Source of the DNA: an uncultured Oligella sp.
GTDB taxonomy: Bacteria; Pseudomonadota; Gammaproteobacteria; Burkholderiales; Burkholderiaceae_B
Assembly: GCA_947632105.1 (NCBI GenBank)
Contig: CANROD010000002.1
Coordinates: 1-64,000, forward strand
Reading direction: 5' to 3'
DNA length: 64,000 bases
Shown: positions 25,380-35,300 of the stretch, one piece after another
Layout of the letters: each line of letters starts with the position of its first letter
Position numbering within the stretch: position 1 is the stretch's first letter
Program-made: the position numbers and the translations under genes
Notes under the pieces: generated by a model
What the model was told of the DNA's origin: nothing
Seen by the model: only the letters and a program-made list of their open reading frames with translations
Database searches by the model: none

Positions 25380-25429
25380 AATTAATACACCAAAAATTTA
25401 AGAAGAAAGGGGGTAAACCTAAAAATAAG

Positions 25430-25900
25430 TTACTGCAACTCTTTTAACGTTGTAAATACTTCATTAGCATGGCCGTCTACTTTTACCTTACGCCATTCGG
25501 CGATTAAAACACCCTTTGGGTTAATTAGAAAAGTGCTGCGTTCAATACCACGACCAATTTTTCCAAACATGTTTTTGTCTTTAATAACGTCGAACTGGTT
25601 ACAAAGAGATTCCTCAGTATCGGCTATAAGCTCGAAAGGTAGTTCGTGCTTATCAATAAAGTTCTGATGTGACTTTAAAGAATCACGAGAAACGCCGACA
25701 ATCTCGGCATTGAGTGATTTAAAGCCCTCGTATTGATCGCGAAAGTCTTTTGACTCATTTGTGCAGCCAGGAGTATTGTCTTTAGGATAAAAGTAAAGTA
25801 CTAAGTACTTACCACTAAAATCACTTAAAGAAATTGTGCCGTCATTAGTTTCGGCCGTAAAGTCATTTATTTTTTTATTAAGTTCTACTGTTGTGCTCAT
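25430..25900 (-). CDS. bcp: Thioredoxin-dependent thiol peroxidase (peroxiredoxin Q/BCP)
   Basis: Reduces H2O2 and organic hydroperoxides using thioredoxin; 156 aa, the typical length. The peroxidatic Cys sits in FYPKDNTPGCTNESKDF (~46). The resolving Cys that E. coli Bcp carries five residues later is missing here (ESK); the only other Cys is in TEESLCNQF (~97), which matches the alternative alpha-3 resolving position or a 1-Cys mechanism. The gene follows the Mth938-like gene by 45 bases on the same strand. Confidence 0.93.
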   Translation of the reverse strand: MSTTVELNKKINDFTAETNDGTISLSDFSGKYLVLYFYPKDNTPGCTNESKDFRDQYEGFKSLNAEIVGVSRDSLKSHQNFIDKHELPFELIADTEESLCNQFDVIKDKNMFGKIGRGIERSTFLINPKGVLIAEWRKVKVDGHANEVFTTLKELQ

Positions 25901-25945
25901 GTCTTTAACTCCAAAAATTATTGAATTATTTTAAATTATGAATAG

Positions 25946-26434
25946 TCAATCTAACCCATCTAATAATAGTGCTGCAACCACTTGACGGTTTTCGTTCATC
26001 AGTACATTGTAGGTGCGTGCAGCAGCTTGGGTGTCCATACACTCGACACCGATACGGTTAGCTAAGAGGGGGTGTAGTATGGCAGGGGAAATAAATTTTT
26101 GCTTTTTACCCGTACCAATAATGATTAACTCTGGTACGTTACCATAAGAGGGGCTGATATTCTCACCATTTAAAAAAGCCATCGGATCTACTTTTTTTTC
26201 AATTAATCCTGCAGCTTTTATAAGTGCGTCAAGCGTGACCTCCTCAATGTGGTTGACTTCCCAGGCACTAACCTCTCCTTCAGGACGAAAGAAAACAGCA
26301 TGGTGATACTTGATTTCGTTGATTTCTATGTAATCATTACCATATCCGGTGACTGTATTAGAAATTTTTGACGATTGTAATTGAAGTTCCACTATATCTC
26401 CTTTTCTAGCAATCTTAGAATTCAATTGTGACAT
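25946..26434 (-). CDS. Mth938-like domain-containing protein
   Basis: 162 aa from the internal ATG (26434); a longer start at 26464 (MWHVQLIFIN…) is possible, and neither has a clear Shine-Dalgarno. Core features of the Mth938/NDUFAF3-like fold: GYGNDYIEINEIKYHHAVFFRPEG, ELIIIGTGKKQKFISP and GVECMDTQAAARTYNVL. Members are linked to respiratory complex I assembly in eukaryotes; the bacterial role is uncertain. It is divergent from alaC and upstream of bcp. Confidence 0.85.
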   Translation of the reverse strand: MSQLNSKIARKGDIVELQLQSSKISNTVTGYGNDYIEINEIKYHHAVFFRPEGEVSAWEVNHIEEVTLDALIKAAGLIEKKVDPMAFLNGENISPSYGNVPELIIIGTGKKQKFISPAILHPLLANRIGVECMDTQAAARTYNVLMNENRQVVAALLLDGLD

Positions 26435-26573
26435 GTTAATGAAAATAAGTTGCACATGCCACATCTTTAATAGATAAAAATTACACTTTTTTCCTAAATT
26501 AATTGCCCGTTAATGCTAGATAGGATAGATTAAATAGTTTGTCAATAATTTTTTATTTATTAGTGGTGTGTCT

Positions 26574-27764
26574 ATGAGATCTTTTCCGCGCATAGAGCGT
26601 TTACCTCCGTATGTGTTTAATATTACCGGCGAGCTGAAAATGGCTGCACGAGCACGTGGTGAGGATATTATCGATCTTTCTATGGGTAACCCTGATGGTC
26701 CGACGCCGCAGCATATCGTTGATAAGTTAGTTGAGTCAGCGCAAAAGCCTCATACACATGGCTATTCAGTCTCTAAGGGTATTTTTCGTCTTCGTAAGTC
26801 GATCGCAGACTGGTATGAGCGCCGTTATGATGTGCAATTAAATCCGGATACAGAAGCGATTGTTACTATTGGCTCCAAGGAGGGCTTGGCACACTTGATG
26901 TTGGCTACCTTAGCTGAGGGAGATACCGTTTTAGTACCCAATCCAAGTTACCCGATCCATATTTATGGTGCAGTGATTGCTGGTGCCAATATTCGTTCTG
27001 TACCGATGATTCCGGACAGTGACTTTTTTGCCGAGATTGAAAAGGCAGTTAGTGAGTGTATCCCTAAGCCGAAGATGTTGATTATCGGTTTCCCGAGTAA
27101 TCCAACTGCCCAGTGTGTTGATCTAGAGTTTTTTGAACGTATCGTTGAGCTAGCTAAAACGCATAATATGATCGTTGTACATGACTTAGCATACGCTGAT
27201 ATGAACTTTGATGGTTATGTAGCACCGTCAATTATGCAAGTACCTGGTGCTAAAGACGTTGCAGTTGAGTTTTTTACCCTCAGTAAAAGCTATAATATGG
27301 CGGGTTGGCGAGTCGGCTTCATGGTCGGTAATGAAGAGGTAGTTAGTGCGTTGGCTCGTATTAAGAGCTACCATGACTATGGTATGTTTACACCGATTCA
27401 GGTGGCTGCGATTGCTGCGCTAGATGGCCCGCAGGATAGTGTGACTGAGCAGGTAGCGATTTATCAAAAGCGACGTGATGTATTGGCTAAAGGTTTACAT
27501 GATATTGGCTGGATGGTTGATATACCTAAGGCATCGATGTATATCTGGGCTAAGATTCCAGAGTTTTATAAGGACTTAGGTTCGCTCGAGTTTTCTAAAA
27601 AACTGTTAGCTGACGCTAAGGTAGCAATCTCTCCGGGGATTGGCTTTGGCGAGTATGGTGACGATTATGTCCGCTTTGCCTTAATTGAAAATGAACAGCG
27701 TATTCGCCAAGCAGTAAGAGGGATTAAAGAGATGTTTAAAAGGGATGGTGCTTTCAGTGAATGA
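26574..27764 (+). CDS. alaC: Alanine transaminase-type class I aminotransferase
   Basis: PLP-dependent aminotransferase, 396 aa, cytosolic. [39 protein letters not shown] is the AlaC/YfdZ signature. The PLP Lys lies in [16 protein letters not shown] (~240) and the terminal Arg region is [15 protein letters not shown]. The track starts at GTG 26568; ATG 26574 is as likely. Position before hom and thrC, conserved in Betaproteobacteria, suggests a role in pyruvate/alanine or aspartate-family nitrogen balance. Its last 20 bases overlap hom. Confidence 0.92.
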   Translation: MRSFPRIERLPPYVFNITGELKMAARARGEDIIDLSMGNPDGPTPQHIVDKLVESAQKPHTHGYSVSKGIFRLRKSIADWYERRYDVQLNPDTEAIVTIGSKEGLAHLMLATLAEGDTVLVPNPSYPIHIYGAVIAGANIRSVPMIPDSDFFAEIEKAVSECIPKPKMLIIGFPSNPTAQCVDLEFFERIVELAKTHNMIVVHDLAYADMNFDGYVAPSIMQVPGAKDVAVEFFTLSKSYNMAGWRVGFMVGNEEVVSALARIKSYHDYGMFTPIQVAAIAALDGPQDSVTEQVAIYQKRRDVLAKGLHDIGWMVDIPKASMYIWAKIPEFYKDLGSLEFSKKLLADAKVAISPGIGFGEYGDDYVRFALIENEQRIRQAVRGIKEMFKRDGAFSE

Positions 27765-29070
27765 TTTGAAACCGGTTAAGGTCGGTCTACTTGGTTTTGG
27801 AGTAGTTGGTAGTGGAACTTGGGCTGTGCTCAACCGCAATGCGGATGAGATTGCTCGTCGTGCAGGTTGCCGTATTGAGATTGTGCGCATTGCGACGCGT
27901 AACCCGTCAAAGATTACTGATGTGCCAGGGCATGTTCTTGTGGATGATGACTTAATGGCTTTGGTCAAAGACCCAGAGATTGATATTATCGTTGAGTTAA
28001 TTGGTGGTTCAACCTTAGCGAGAGAGTTAATTCTTGCGGCGATTGCTGAGGGCAAACATGTGGTGACAGCTAATAAAGCCTTGTTAGCTCTACATGGTAA
28101 TGAGATTTTTGCTGAAGCGAGTGCTAAGGGGGTGATGGTTGCTTTTGAGGCTGCAGTGGCTGGCGGTATCCCAATTATTAAGTCAATTCGAGAGGGCCTC
28201 ACTGCTAATCGTATCCAGTGGCTTGCTGGTATTATTAACGGTACAACTAATTTTATCCTATCAGAAATGCGTCGCCGCAATTTGGATTTTGTAACCGCAT
28301 TACAGGAAGCTCAAGACTTTGGATATGCCGAGGCAGATCCTACCTTCGATATTGAGGGTGTTGATGCTGCGCACAAACTTGCGTTGTTGGCTTCGATTGC
28401 TTTTGGTATTCAAATTCAATTTGATAGCGTATATGTTGAGGGTATTAGCCATCTTACCCAAGAGGACTTTACCCATGCGCATAAACTTGGCTACCGAATT
28501 AAGCTATTGGCTATCGCCAGACATCGTAAAGAGGGTATTGAGTTACGAGTACATCCAACTTTGATCAAGGAAAATGAGCTTTTATCCAACGTTGAAGGTT
28601 CAATGAATGCTGTTTTAGTCTGTGGTGATGCTGTTGGTGAAACCCTTTACTATGGTCCGGGTGCTGGTTCAGAGCCAACCGCTTCATCTGTTATTGCTGA
28701 CTTAGTTGACGTGACACGCATGCACTATACTGACCCTGAAAATCGTGTGCCACATTTAGCATTTCAAGCTGACGCCTTGGCGGATTATCCGATTTTACCG
28801 ATTGAAGACACTGAGACTTCCTACTACTTACGTTTGTTAGTAGACGATCAATCAGGTGTTATGGCAGAGATTACTCGTGTCCTAGCCGAGGACGATATTT
28901 CTATTGATTCGATGATTCAAGAGCAGGATAATGACGGTAAAGCGACCATCATTTTCCTAACTCATAAGAGCCGAGAAGGTGCTATTGAGAAGGCGATTGA
29001 GCAAATTGAACAAATGTCGTTTGTACATTCTAAAGTGACCCGCATCCGTTTGGAGCAATTAGAGAAATGA
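27745..29070 (+). CDS. hom: Homoserine dehydrogenase
   Basis: Reduces aspartate semialdehyde to homoserine with NAD(P)H for threonine and methionine synthesis; 441 aa. Order: N-terminal Rossmann domain ([16 protein letters not shown]), catalytic domain ([36 protein letters not shown] with the catalytic Lys) and C-terminal ACT domain ([21 protein letters not shown]) for threonine feedback. No aspartokinase is fused. The true start may be GTG 27757, since the AAAAGGG site abuts ATG 27745. Overlaps alaC before it and thrC (ATGA) after it. Confidence 0.95.
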   Translation: MVLSVNDLKPVKVGLLGFGVVGSGTWAVLNRNADEIARRAGCRIEIVRIATRNPSKITDVPGHVLVDDDLMALVKDPEIDIIVELIGGSTLARELILAAIAEGKHVVTANKALLALHGNEIFAEASAKGVMVAFEAAVAGGIPIIKSIREGLTANRIQWLAGIINGTTNFILSEMRRRNLDFVTALQEAQDFGYAEADPTFDIEGVDAAHKLALLASIAFGIQIQFDSVYVEGISHLTQEDFTHAHKLGYRIKLLAIARHRKEGIELRVHPTLIKENELLSNVEGSMNAVLVCGDAVGETLYYGPGAGSEPTASSVIADLVDVTRMHYTDPENRVPHLAFQADALADYPILPIEDTETSYYLRLLVDDQSGVMAEITRVLAEDDISIDSMIQEQDNDGKATIIFLTHKSREGAIEKAIEQIEQMSFVHSKVTRIRLEQLEK

Positions 29071-30476
29071 AATACGTTTCGACCCGTGGTGGTTTAAGCC
29101 CAACTGAATTTAGTGACATCCTATTAGAGGGTTTAGCCCCTGATGGTGGTCTATGTGTGCCTTCTATTTTGCCGCGCATTGATACCTCGACTTTAGAGGT
29201 TTGGCGTCGTTTAAATTACGCTGAATTGGCCACTGAAATATTGAGTTTGTTTATCACTGATATCCCTAAAAGCGTTATTCGTGAGCTGTGTGCCAAAAGT
29301 TATAATACAGATACCTTTAATAGCGATGATATCGTTCCGCTTAAAAAGGTCAATGATAAAATCACTTTAGTTGGCTTATCCGAAGGGCCTACGTTAGCCT
29401 TTAAAGATCTGGCTATGCAGTTCTTGGGTAATATTTTTGAGTATGTATTGACTGAGCGTGATAGCACTTTAAATATTTTAGGAGCTACATCTGGCGATAC
29501 TGGTTCTGCTGCTGAGTATGCACTTCGTGGAAAAAGAGGTGTGCAAGTTTTTATGCTTTCGCCGTATGGCCGCATGAGCGATTTCCAACGTGCGCAGATG
29601 TTTTCTCTGGATGATGAAAATATTCATAATATTACTGTTAAAGGTGTTTTTGACGATTGTCAGGATATTGTTAAGACCCTGTCTAACGATCTTGAGTTTA
29701 AAGAAAAATATCATCTAGGTGCCGTTAATTCGATTAACTTTGGTCGTATTGCTGCTCAGGTTGTTTATTATTTCTGGGCCTGGTTGCGTGCGACAGAAGA
29801 AGGTGCGCAGCGCATTTCAATTACTGTGCCTTCGGGTAACTTTGGTAATATTCTTGCCGGACATCTTGCTCGTCAGATGGGGCTGCCGCTTAAGCGACTC
29901 GTGCTTGCGACTAACGAAAATAACGTCTTGGAAGAGTTTTTCCGTACTGGGATTTATCGTCCCCGCGTTTCTGAACAAACTTACAAAACCTCCAGTCCGT
30001 CTATGGATATTTCCAAGGCTTCAAACTTTGAGCGTTTTGTCTATGATTTAATGCATCAAGATGGTGCCAAGGTAAAAGCGCTCTGGTCTCAATTAGCTGA
30101 AGATGGTTATTTTGACCTCTCTGAGGAGAAACAACGCTTTGAGGCAGAGTTCGGTTTCTTATCAGGTTCGAGTAGCCATCAAGATCGTTTAGAAACCATT
30201 AAGTCAGTATATGAGGAAAGTGGTTTAGTTATTGATCCTCATACGGCAGATGGTGTGAAGGTAGCACTTGACAATCTTCATGATGGTGTGCCGATGCTAG
30301 TTTTAGAAACAGCTTTGCCGTTAAAGTTTGCAGAAACGATTCAGGAAGCGATTGGTATTGAGATGAAATTACCTGAACACTTAGCTAACTTGATGGATTT
30401 GTCACAGCATGTCGAGCAGATGGATAATGATGTGGAGCAGGTGAGAAATTATCTGCAGGAAAACATCCAGCTTTAA
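29067..30476 (+). CDS. thrC: Threonine synthase
   Basis: Converts O-phosphohomoserine to threonine with PLP, the last step of threonine synthesis; 469 aa, in the range of the long bacterial class. N-terminus [28 protein letters not shown] is characteristic, the PLP Lys is in GPTLAFKDLAMQF, and GATSGDTGSAAEYALRGK binds the phosphate. The start overlaps the hom stop as ATGA, so the two are translationally coupled in alaC-hom-thrC. Confidence 0.96.
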   Translation: MKYVSTRGGLSPTEFSDILLEGLAPDGGLCVPSILPRIDTSTLEVWRRLNYAELATEILSLFITDIPKSVIRELCAKSYNTDTFNSDDIVPLKKVNDKITLVGLSEGPTLAFKDLAMQFLGNIFEYVLTERDSTLNILGATSGDTGSAAEYALRGKRGVQVFMLSPYGRMSDFQRAQMFSLDDENIHNITVKGVFDDCQDIVKTLSNDLEFKEKYHLGAVNSINFGRIAAQVVYYFWAWLRATEEGAQRISITVPSGNFGNILAGHLARQMGLPLKRLVLATNENNVLEEFFRTGIYRPRVSEQTYKTSSPSMDISKASNFERFVYDLMHQDGAKVKALWSQLAEDGYFDLSEEKQRFEAEFGFLSGSSSHQDRLETIKSVYEESGLVIDPHTADGVKVALDNLHDGVPMLVLETALPLKFAETIQEAIGIEMKLPEHLANLMDLSQHVEQMDNDVEQVRNYLQENIQL

Positions 30477-30558
30477 TATTTTAGAGCTAACACTTCTTAT
30501 GGAGTAGGGGTTTGTTGAGGACTTATTAGTAGTTCAGAACCAAACTCCTTTATTAAAA

Positions 30559-30975
30559 ATGAAGCATAGTTATTTATTTTATTTTCTACAGTTTGCAAAA
30601 TCCATTCTTTTACTGAGCTTTATTTTTAGCTTTAGTCGTTTCTATGGTTTTTCAAGCGGTGATGGGGCTCAGTTAAGTTTGTTAGGTAGTTTTGGTTTTG
30701 CGGTGTTTGGGATGATTGTGACAAGCATGCTTTATGCTGTACCTGCCTTGATTTCGCCATTTGCTTATCAATATTTTTATAATAAACGTCTGATTGCTGC
30801 TGCCATTAGCTTTGTTATTTTTTTGGCTTATCATTACTTATTTATTAGTCATGTTTCGGATGAGTTTGAAGACCTGTCTCATCAGTTTCCAAGTTTGTTT
30901 TGGTTAATGTTTTTAGCGATTGTTGCACTAACAGAGTTTTTCATTTGGCGAAAGGAAAAACGCTTGTCAAATTAA
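30559..30975 (+). CDS. Hypothetical four-helix membrane protein
   Basis: 138 aa with about four transmembrane segments (residues ~5-25, ~42-68, ~78-96 and ~110-128) and a basic C-terminus (WRKEKRLSN). No family recognised. It lies 82 bases after thrC and 29 before the flavin reductase gene, all on the same strand. The gap to thrC carries only a weak GC-poor hairpin (30506-30549). Confidence 0.65.
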   Translation: MKHSYLFYFLQFAKSILLLSFIFSFSRFYGFSSGDGAQLSLLGSFGFAVFGMIVTSMLYAVPALISPFAYQYFYNKRLIAAAISFVIFLAYHYLFISHVSDEFEDLSHQFPSLFWLMFLAIVALTEFFIWRKEKRLSN

Positions 30976-31004
30976 AGATAAGTTTAGCTGTGTGAGGTTT
31001 TTTT

Positions 31005-31640
31005 ATGCAACAAGATATTTATTCCTATAATCCTAATGAGGGACATGGCTTAGCTCATGACCCGCTGAATGCCATTGTGGGGCCCCGCCCAATCGGTTGG
31101 ATAGGTACTAAGAGTAAGAAGGGTAAGTTAAATTTAGCTCCTTTTTCCTTTTTTAATCTTCTCAATTACAACCCACCTGTTTTAATTTTTTCCGGTACTC
31201 GTTCTAAAAAAGACACCATCCAAAATGTACAGGATACGGGAGTTTTTACATGGAACTTGGTGACTCGTGAACTGGCAGAGCAAATGAATTTAACGAGTAC
31301 CGATGACGATGTGGATGAGTTTGATTTTGCTAAGCTGACGCCTTTAAGTGGTGAGTTAGTTGACGCACCACGAGTGGCTGAAAGCTTGGTAAGCATGGAG
31401 TGTAAGCTCCTATCTTGCAATCAACTAGTAGACATTGATGGAGTAGAGCATCCGACTTGGCTCGCCATGGGGCAGGTGGTGCGTGTGCATATCGCACGTT
31501 CGATGATTGATGAGGATAATATTTTTCAAGCACACCGAGCACGTAGAGTACTACGCGCTGGCGGCCCGGCAAATTATTATGAAATTACCGAAGATACTTT
31601 ATTTCAAATGTATCGACCAGAGGCTCAAGTGCCTAAGTAG
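31005..31640 (+). CDS. Flavin reductase family protein (flavoredoxin-like)
   Basis: FMN-binding split-barrel protein of the PF01613 group, 211 aa. Motifs: NAIVGPRPIGWIGTKSKKGKLNLAPFSFF (flavin-binding start), PPVLIFSGTRSKKDTIQNVQDTGVFTWNLVT and the late YYEITEDTLFQMYRP. Members reduce flavin for a partner or act on small molecules. The partner cannot be deduced here, as no monooxygenase lies alongside. Confidence 0.88.
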   Translation: MQQDIYSYNPNEGHGLAHDPLNAIVGPRPIGWIGTKSKKGKLNLAPFSFFNLLNYNPPVLIFSGTRSKKDTIQNVQDTGVFTWNLVTRELAEQMNLTSTDDDVDEFDFAKLTPLSGELVDAPRVAESLVSMECKLLSCNQLVDIDGVEHPTWLAMGQVVRVHIARSMIDEDNIFQAHRARRVLRAGGPANYYEITEDTLFQMYRPEAQVPK

Positions 31641-31647
31641 GCTCAGG

Positions 31648-32538
31648 CTAGATTTTATTAAAAGAAAATTTATGTTTTTGAGCAATTAAGGCCTTACGCA
31701 GTGGGCTAAGGCTTAGACGATGCTCAAAAACATCCTGAGAGTTCTTCAGAGTCTTTTGGAGAAGCTCTTTGTACATGGTGCCAAGGCTGAGGAGAGGACG
31801 TAGTTCACGTATACTCTCTTTAGGTAGTTTGTCTAGCTCAGTTTGAGCCGTATCGAAAAATGACATGGCTCGCTGAGCCTCGAACTCAAGTAGTGATTTG
31901 AAGTTGTCACCGTACTGTCGTTCCTTTATCTGATGCGCCGTGACATTGAATTGACGCAGATCTGACATGGGGATATAAATCCTCCCTTGCATGCTATGTA
32001 AGCCTACATCACGAATCACGATAGTTAAAGCAATTGCTTTAGCTAGGCTTTCAGAGAAAGTTTGTAGTTTTTTTGGCGTATAGTCTTTGCCCAGCAATTG
32101 CCATAGTAGTAGTTTTGTTAGTGAGCCTGCATTTAGTACGAGATAGTTTTCTAGATTGGGCCAATCCAAATATCGCCCTTGGCTAAGATCTATTTCAGTT
32201 GCTTCAATCAGCTCAGAAAAAATTTGATACAGTGCAGCTGAAGTTTGTTTGTCGCTACGAAGCTGTTCAATTAACCCGCCGTCTATTGATAGGGCCTGGG
32301 TGATTGGATGGTTAGGGCTGCCATCCAAACTATGCTCGAGCTCTGAACGCCACCACGATAGCTTAATTCGCGCAACTGAGCTTTCCTTACACTCAATCAA
32401 TACCTCGCTAATTTCTCTATGAAGAGCAAGAATGGCAGTTAAGTGCTTACGTTGCTCCGTCGTACAGGTGAGAAGGGCATAATATATGCTGCTGGCTGGA
32501 CGGTTAATTTTATCTTCGCAATAGGCTAATGGTGTCAT
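31648..32538 (-). CDS. Squalene/phytoene synthase-fold protein, NDUFAF6-like, active site degenerate
   Basis: 296 aa from ATG 32538 (the track begins at TTG 32571). Family core: ARIKLSWWRSEL, WPNLENYLVLNAGSLTKLLLW and VIRDVGLHSMQGRIYIP. Both Mg-binding Asp-rich motifs of true synthases are missing: the first reads HREISEVLIE instead of DDxxDE-like, and the second reads RDVGLHSMQG instead of RDVxED. It is therefore unlikely to make a C30/C40 isoprenoid and resembles the NDUFAF6 pseudo-enzyme branch, linked to complex I assembly in mitochondria. No isoprenoid genes are nearby. It is convergent with the flavin reductase gene. Confidence 0.8.
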   Translation of the reverse strand: MTPLAYCEDKINRPASSIYYALLTCTTEQRKHLTAILALHREISEVLIECKESSVARIKLSWWRSELEHSLDGSPNHPITQALSIDGGLIEQLRSDKQTSAALYQIFSELIEATEIDLSQGRYLDWPNLENYLVLNAGSLTKLLLWQLLGKDYTPKKLQTFSESLAKAIALTIVIRDVGLHSMQGRIYIPMSDLRQFNVTAHQIKERQYGDNFKSLLEFEAQRAMSFFDTAQTELDKLPKESIRELRPLLSLGTMYKELLQKTLKNSQDVFEHRLSLSPLRKALIAQKHKFSFNKI

Positions 32539-32757
32539 AAAAAGAGAATAACGACTTAATGATGGGAACAAAATAGTATTTTAGCAATAGTCTACGTGAT
32601 AAGCCTTTTTATCGTAGTGAAAGCAGTTTTCATATATGGGTATTAAGTATTTTCAAGTACTGCAGAATCTCTCAAAAGGCGTACAATGATGTTTAGGTTA
32701 ATAGCTATTTATTTTAGCTTTAAAGTTTTTATATAAACTTTTCATAGGGTTGATATC

Positions 32758-33918
32758 TTGCCTCGTCCAATCATAGCAACTATTTCTACTTCAGCAATGG
32801 CCCATAATTTGGATATCGTTCAGCAGCGACTTGAAAAACAAGTGGGTTCTCAGCGTTTTCAGCAGAGTAAAACTATTGCTATTGCCAAAGCAAATGCTTA
32901 TGGGCATAGCATTCAAGCTGCCGTTCGAGGCTTTGCTGCAGCCGATGGTATTGGCGTTATTGAAACTGAGAAGTTGTTCCAACTTCGTGAGCTTGGTTGG
33001 GATAAAGACCTACTGCTGCTAGAGGGTTTTTTTGAGGAGGCTGATTTAGAAATTTTAGAAGCCACTCAAAGCATTACTGTTATTCATAGTCAAGAGCAGT
33101 TAGACGCGTTGCGTATACTGCCCGAGGGGGCAGGGCTTAGGATGATGCTTAAGCTAAATACTGGCATGAACCGTTTAGGTTTTAGACCTGCAGCGTTAGC
33201 CGATGTTTTACCACAACTCGAGCGGCTAAGAGCACAGCGTAAAGTTGCTGAGGTTACTATGATGATGCACTTTGCCGATGCGGATGCACCGGACCGCGCA
33301 TCTTTTGACTATGCTTGGAACGAGATGCGACAGGCGCTTGTACGGTTTACTCCAGCGCTCAAGCAACTTGCAGTTAATAGTTTGAGCGTTTGTAATTCGG
33401 CGGCTACTTTACGTTATGCGGATGAGTTGTTTTTACCCAATTATCAAAACATCGCTCGTCCTGGACTTTGTTTGTATGGAGCGTCTCCGATGGGTAATAT
33501 AGAGGGGCAGGGCTCGCTAGATTTTGAGTTGCGACCGGTGATGACTTTAAAGGCAAAGATTATAGCGATACAGGATATGAAAGCAGGTGAAACAGTAGGC
33601 TACGGCAGTCGCTTTAAGGCGGTAGAAGCAACACGTATTGCAGTAGTGGCTTGTGGCTATGCAGATGGCTATCCACGTTGGGCTGACAGTTCTACAATCG
33701 TGGTGGTAAATGGTAAAGAGACACATCTCGCTGGTCGGGTGTCTATGGATATGATGACCATTAATTTAAACCATATCCCTGAGGCGCAAGTCGGTGATTG
33801 GGTCACTTTGTGGGGTGAGGGTGGTCCAAGCATCGATCAGGTTACCGCCTGTGCCGGAATGGGTTCTTACGAGACTTTTTGTAATTTAAATCAACGAGTA
33901 AATAAGCAAATTATTTAG
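32758..33918 (+). CDS. alr: Alanine racemase
   Basis: Makes D-alanine for peptidoglycan using PLP; 386 aa. The start is TTG, supported by the AGGG at 32746-32749 and by MPRPIIATI matching the family N-terminus. The PLP Lys is in IAIAKANAYGHSI, the catalytic Tyr region is KAGETVGYGSRF, and VSMDMMTINLNH lies near the C-terminus. radA follows after 7 bases, an arrangement common in Betaproteobacteria. Confidence 0.94.
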   Translation: MPRPIIATISTSAMAHNLDIVQQRLEKQVGSQRFQQSKTIAIAKANAYGHSIQAAVRGFAAADGIGVIETEKLFQLRELGWDKDLLLLEGFFEEADLEILEATQSITVIHSQEQLDALRILPEGAGLRMMLKLNTGMNRLGFRPAALADVLPQLERLRAQRKVAEVTMMMHFADADAPDRASFDYAWNEMRQALVRFTPALKQLAVNSLSVCNSAATLRYADELFLPNYQNIARPGLCLYGASPMGNIEGQGSLDFELRPVMTLKAKIIAIQDMKAGETVGYGSRFKAVEATRIAVVACGYADGYPRWADSSTIVVVNGKETHLAGRVSMDMMTINLNHIPEAQVGDWVTLWGEGGPSIDQVTACAGMGSYETFCNLNQRVNKQII

Positions 33919-33925
33919 TAGTGAC

Positions 33926-35296
33926 ATGGCCAAAGCGAAAACAATATTTACTTGCCAATCATGTGGTGGTACCACACTGAGATGGCAAGGGCAGTGTCCT
34001 CATTGCCAAGAGTGGAATACCTTAGAAGAAACGGTTGAGCAGCAGGTTTCTAAAAAAGTGGTGGTTAATCGATTTAATCATTTAGCAGCGACCACTCCGG
34101 TGCGTCGACTGGCTGATGTGCAAATGCAGGAGATACCACGAATGAGTACCGGTTCAGAGGAGTTTGACCGTGTGCTTGGAGGTGGTTTGGTGCCGGGCTC
34201 TGTAGTGTTGATTGGAGGTGATCCTGGGATTGGTAAGTCGACTCTATTGTTGCAGGTCTTAACCAGTCTTTCGACGACTGAGGATGTTCTTTACGTGACC
34301 GGTGAGGAGTCGGATCAGCAGGTAGCCTTGCGTGCTAAGCGTTTGGAGTTAAATACCGAGTCTGTACAGTTATTGGCAGAGATTCAGTTAGAGTCAATTC
34401 AGCAAGCAGTTCAGGAATTAAATCCTAAAGTAGTGGTGATTGATTCGATTCAAACAATGTTTTCAGGTGAGTTAACAGCTGCCCCTGGTTCAGTGTCACA
34501 GGTTAGAGAGTGTGCGGCGCAACTTACTCGCATGGCTAAGCAAAGTGGTATCTCACTCGTGATGATTGGCCATGTAACCAAAGATGGTAGCTTGGCAGGA
34601 CCACGAGTGCTTGAGCATATTGTTGATACAGTATTATATTTTGAGGGAGATAATCACTCCTCACATCGTTTGATTCGAGCCTTCAAAAATCGCTTTGGTG
34701 CAGTTAATGAGTTGGGTGTGTTTGCCATGACTGACAAGGGCCTCAGAGGGATTAGTAACCCTTCAGCTATCTTCCTTTCGCAGCACTCGACTGATATTGC
34801 AGGTTCGTGTGTTATGGCTACTCAGGAGGGGACTCGACCTTTATTGGTAGAAATTCAGGCCTTGGCTGATGCTGCTCATGTACCAAACCCCAGACGCCTA
34901 AGCATTGGCTTGGAAGGAAGTCGTTTAGCCATGTTGCTAGCGGTTCTACATCGTCATGGTGGTATTCCTAGTTTTGACCATGACGTATTTATTAATGCGG
35001 TAGGGGGCGTGAGAATTACTGAAACTGCCTCTGATTTACCTGTGTTATTGGCAATTATTTCTTCAATGCGCGATAAGCCATTGCCGAAGGGTTTTTTTGC
35101 TTTTGGTGAGGTGGGCTTGGCAGGCGAAATTAGGCCTGCAACTCGTGGTCAAGAGCGCTTAAAAGAAGCCGCTAAATTGGGTTTTGAGGTGGCAATGGTG
35201 CCGAAGCACAATGTCCCCAAACAAAAAATAGCGGGTTTAACCATTTGGCCTGTGTCACGTTTGGCCGATATATTTGATTTTTTGAGAAGAGACTAG
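33926..35296 (+). CDS. radA: DNA repair protein RadA
   Basis: RecA-like ATPase that promotes branch migration in recombinational repair; 456 aa. Order: N-terminal zinc finger (CQSCGGTTLRWQGQCPHC), RecA-fold ATPase with Walker A GGDPGIGKSTLL, the KNRFG motif specific to RadA (KNRFGAVNELG) and a C-terminal Lon-protease-like domain (FFAFGEVGLAGEIRPATRGQERLKEA). Likely co-transcribed with alr and the TauE/SafE gene (gap 4 bases). Confidence 0.96.
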   Translation: MAKAKTIFTCQSCGGTTLRWQGQCPHCQEWNTLEETVEQQVSKKVVVNRFNHLAATTPVRRLADVQMQEIPRMSTGSEEFDRVLGGGLVPGSVVLIGGDPGIGKSTLLLQVLTSLSTTEDVLYVTGEESDQQVALRAKRLELNTESVQLLAEIQLESIQQAVQELNPKVVVIDSIQTMFSGELTAAPGSVSQVRECAAQLTRMAKQSGISLVMIGHVTKDGSLAGPRVLEHIVDTVLYFEGDNHSSHRLIRAFKNRFGAVNELGVFAMTDKGLRGISNPSAIFLSQHSTDIAGSCVMATQEGTRPLLVEIQALADAAHVPNPRRLSIGLEGSRLAMLLAVLHRHGGIPSFDHDVFINAVGGVRITETASDLPVLLAIISSMRDKPLPKGFFAFGEVGLAGEIRPATRGQERLKEAAKLGFEVAMVPKHNVPKQKIAGLTIWPVSRLADIFDFLRRD

Positions 35297-35300
35297 AGCC

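Noticed and set aside
30506-30549. Terminator after thrC
   Set aside because: A 9-bp stem with a wobble and a loop of about 26 bases, without a real T-run; too weak to list.
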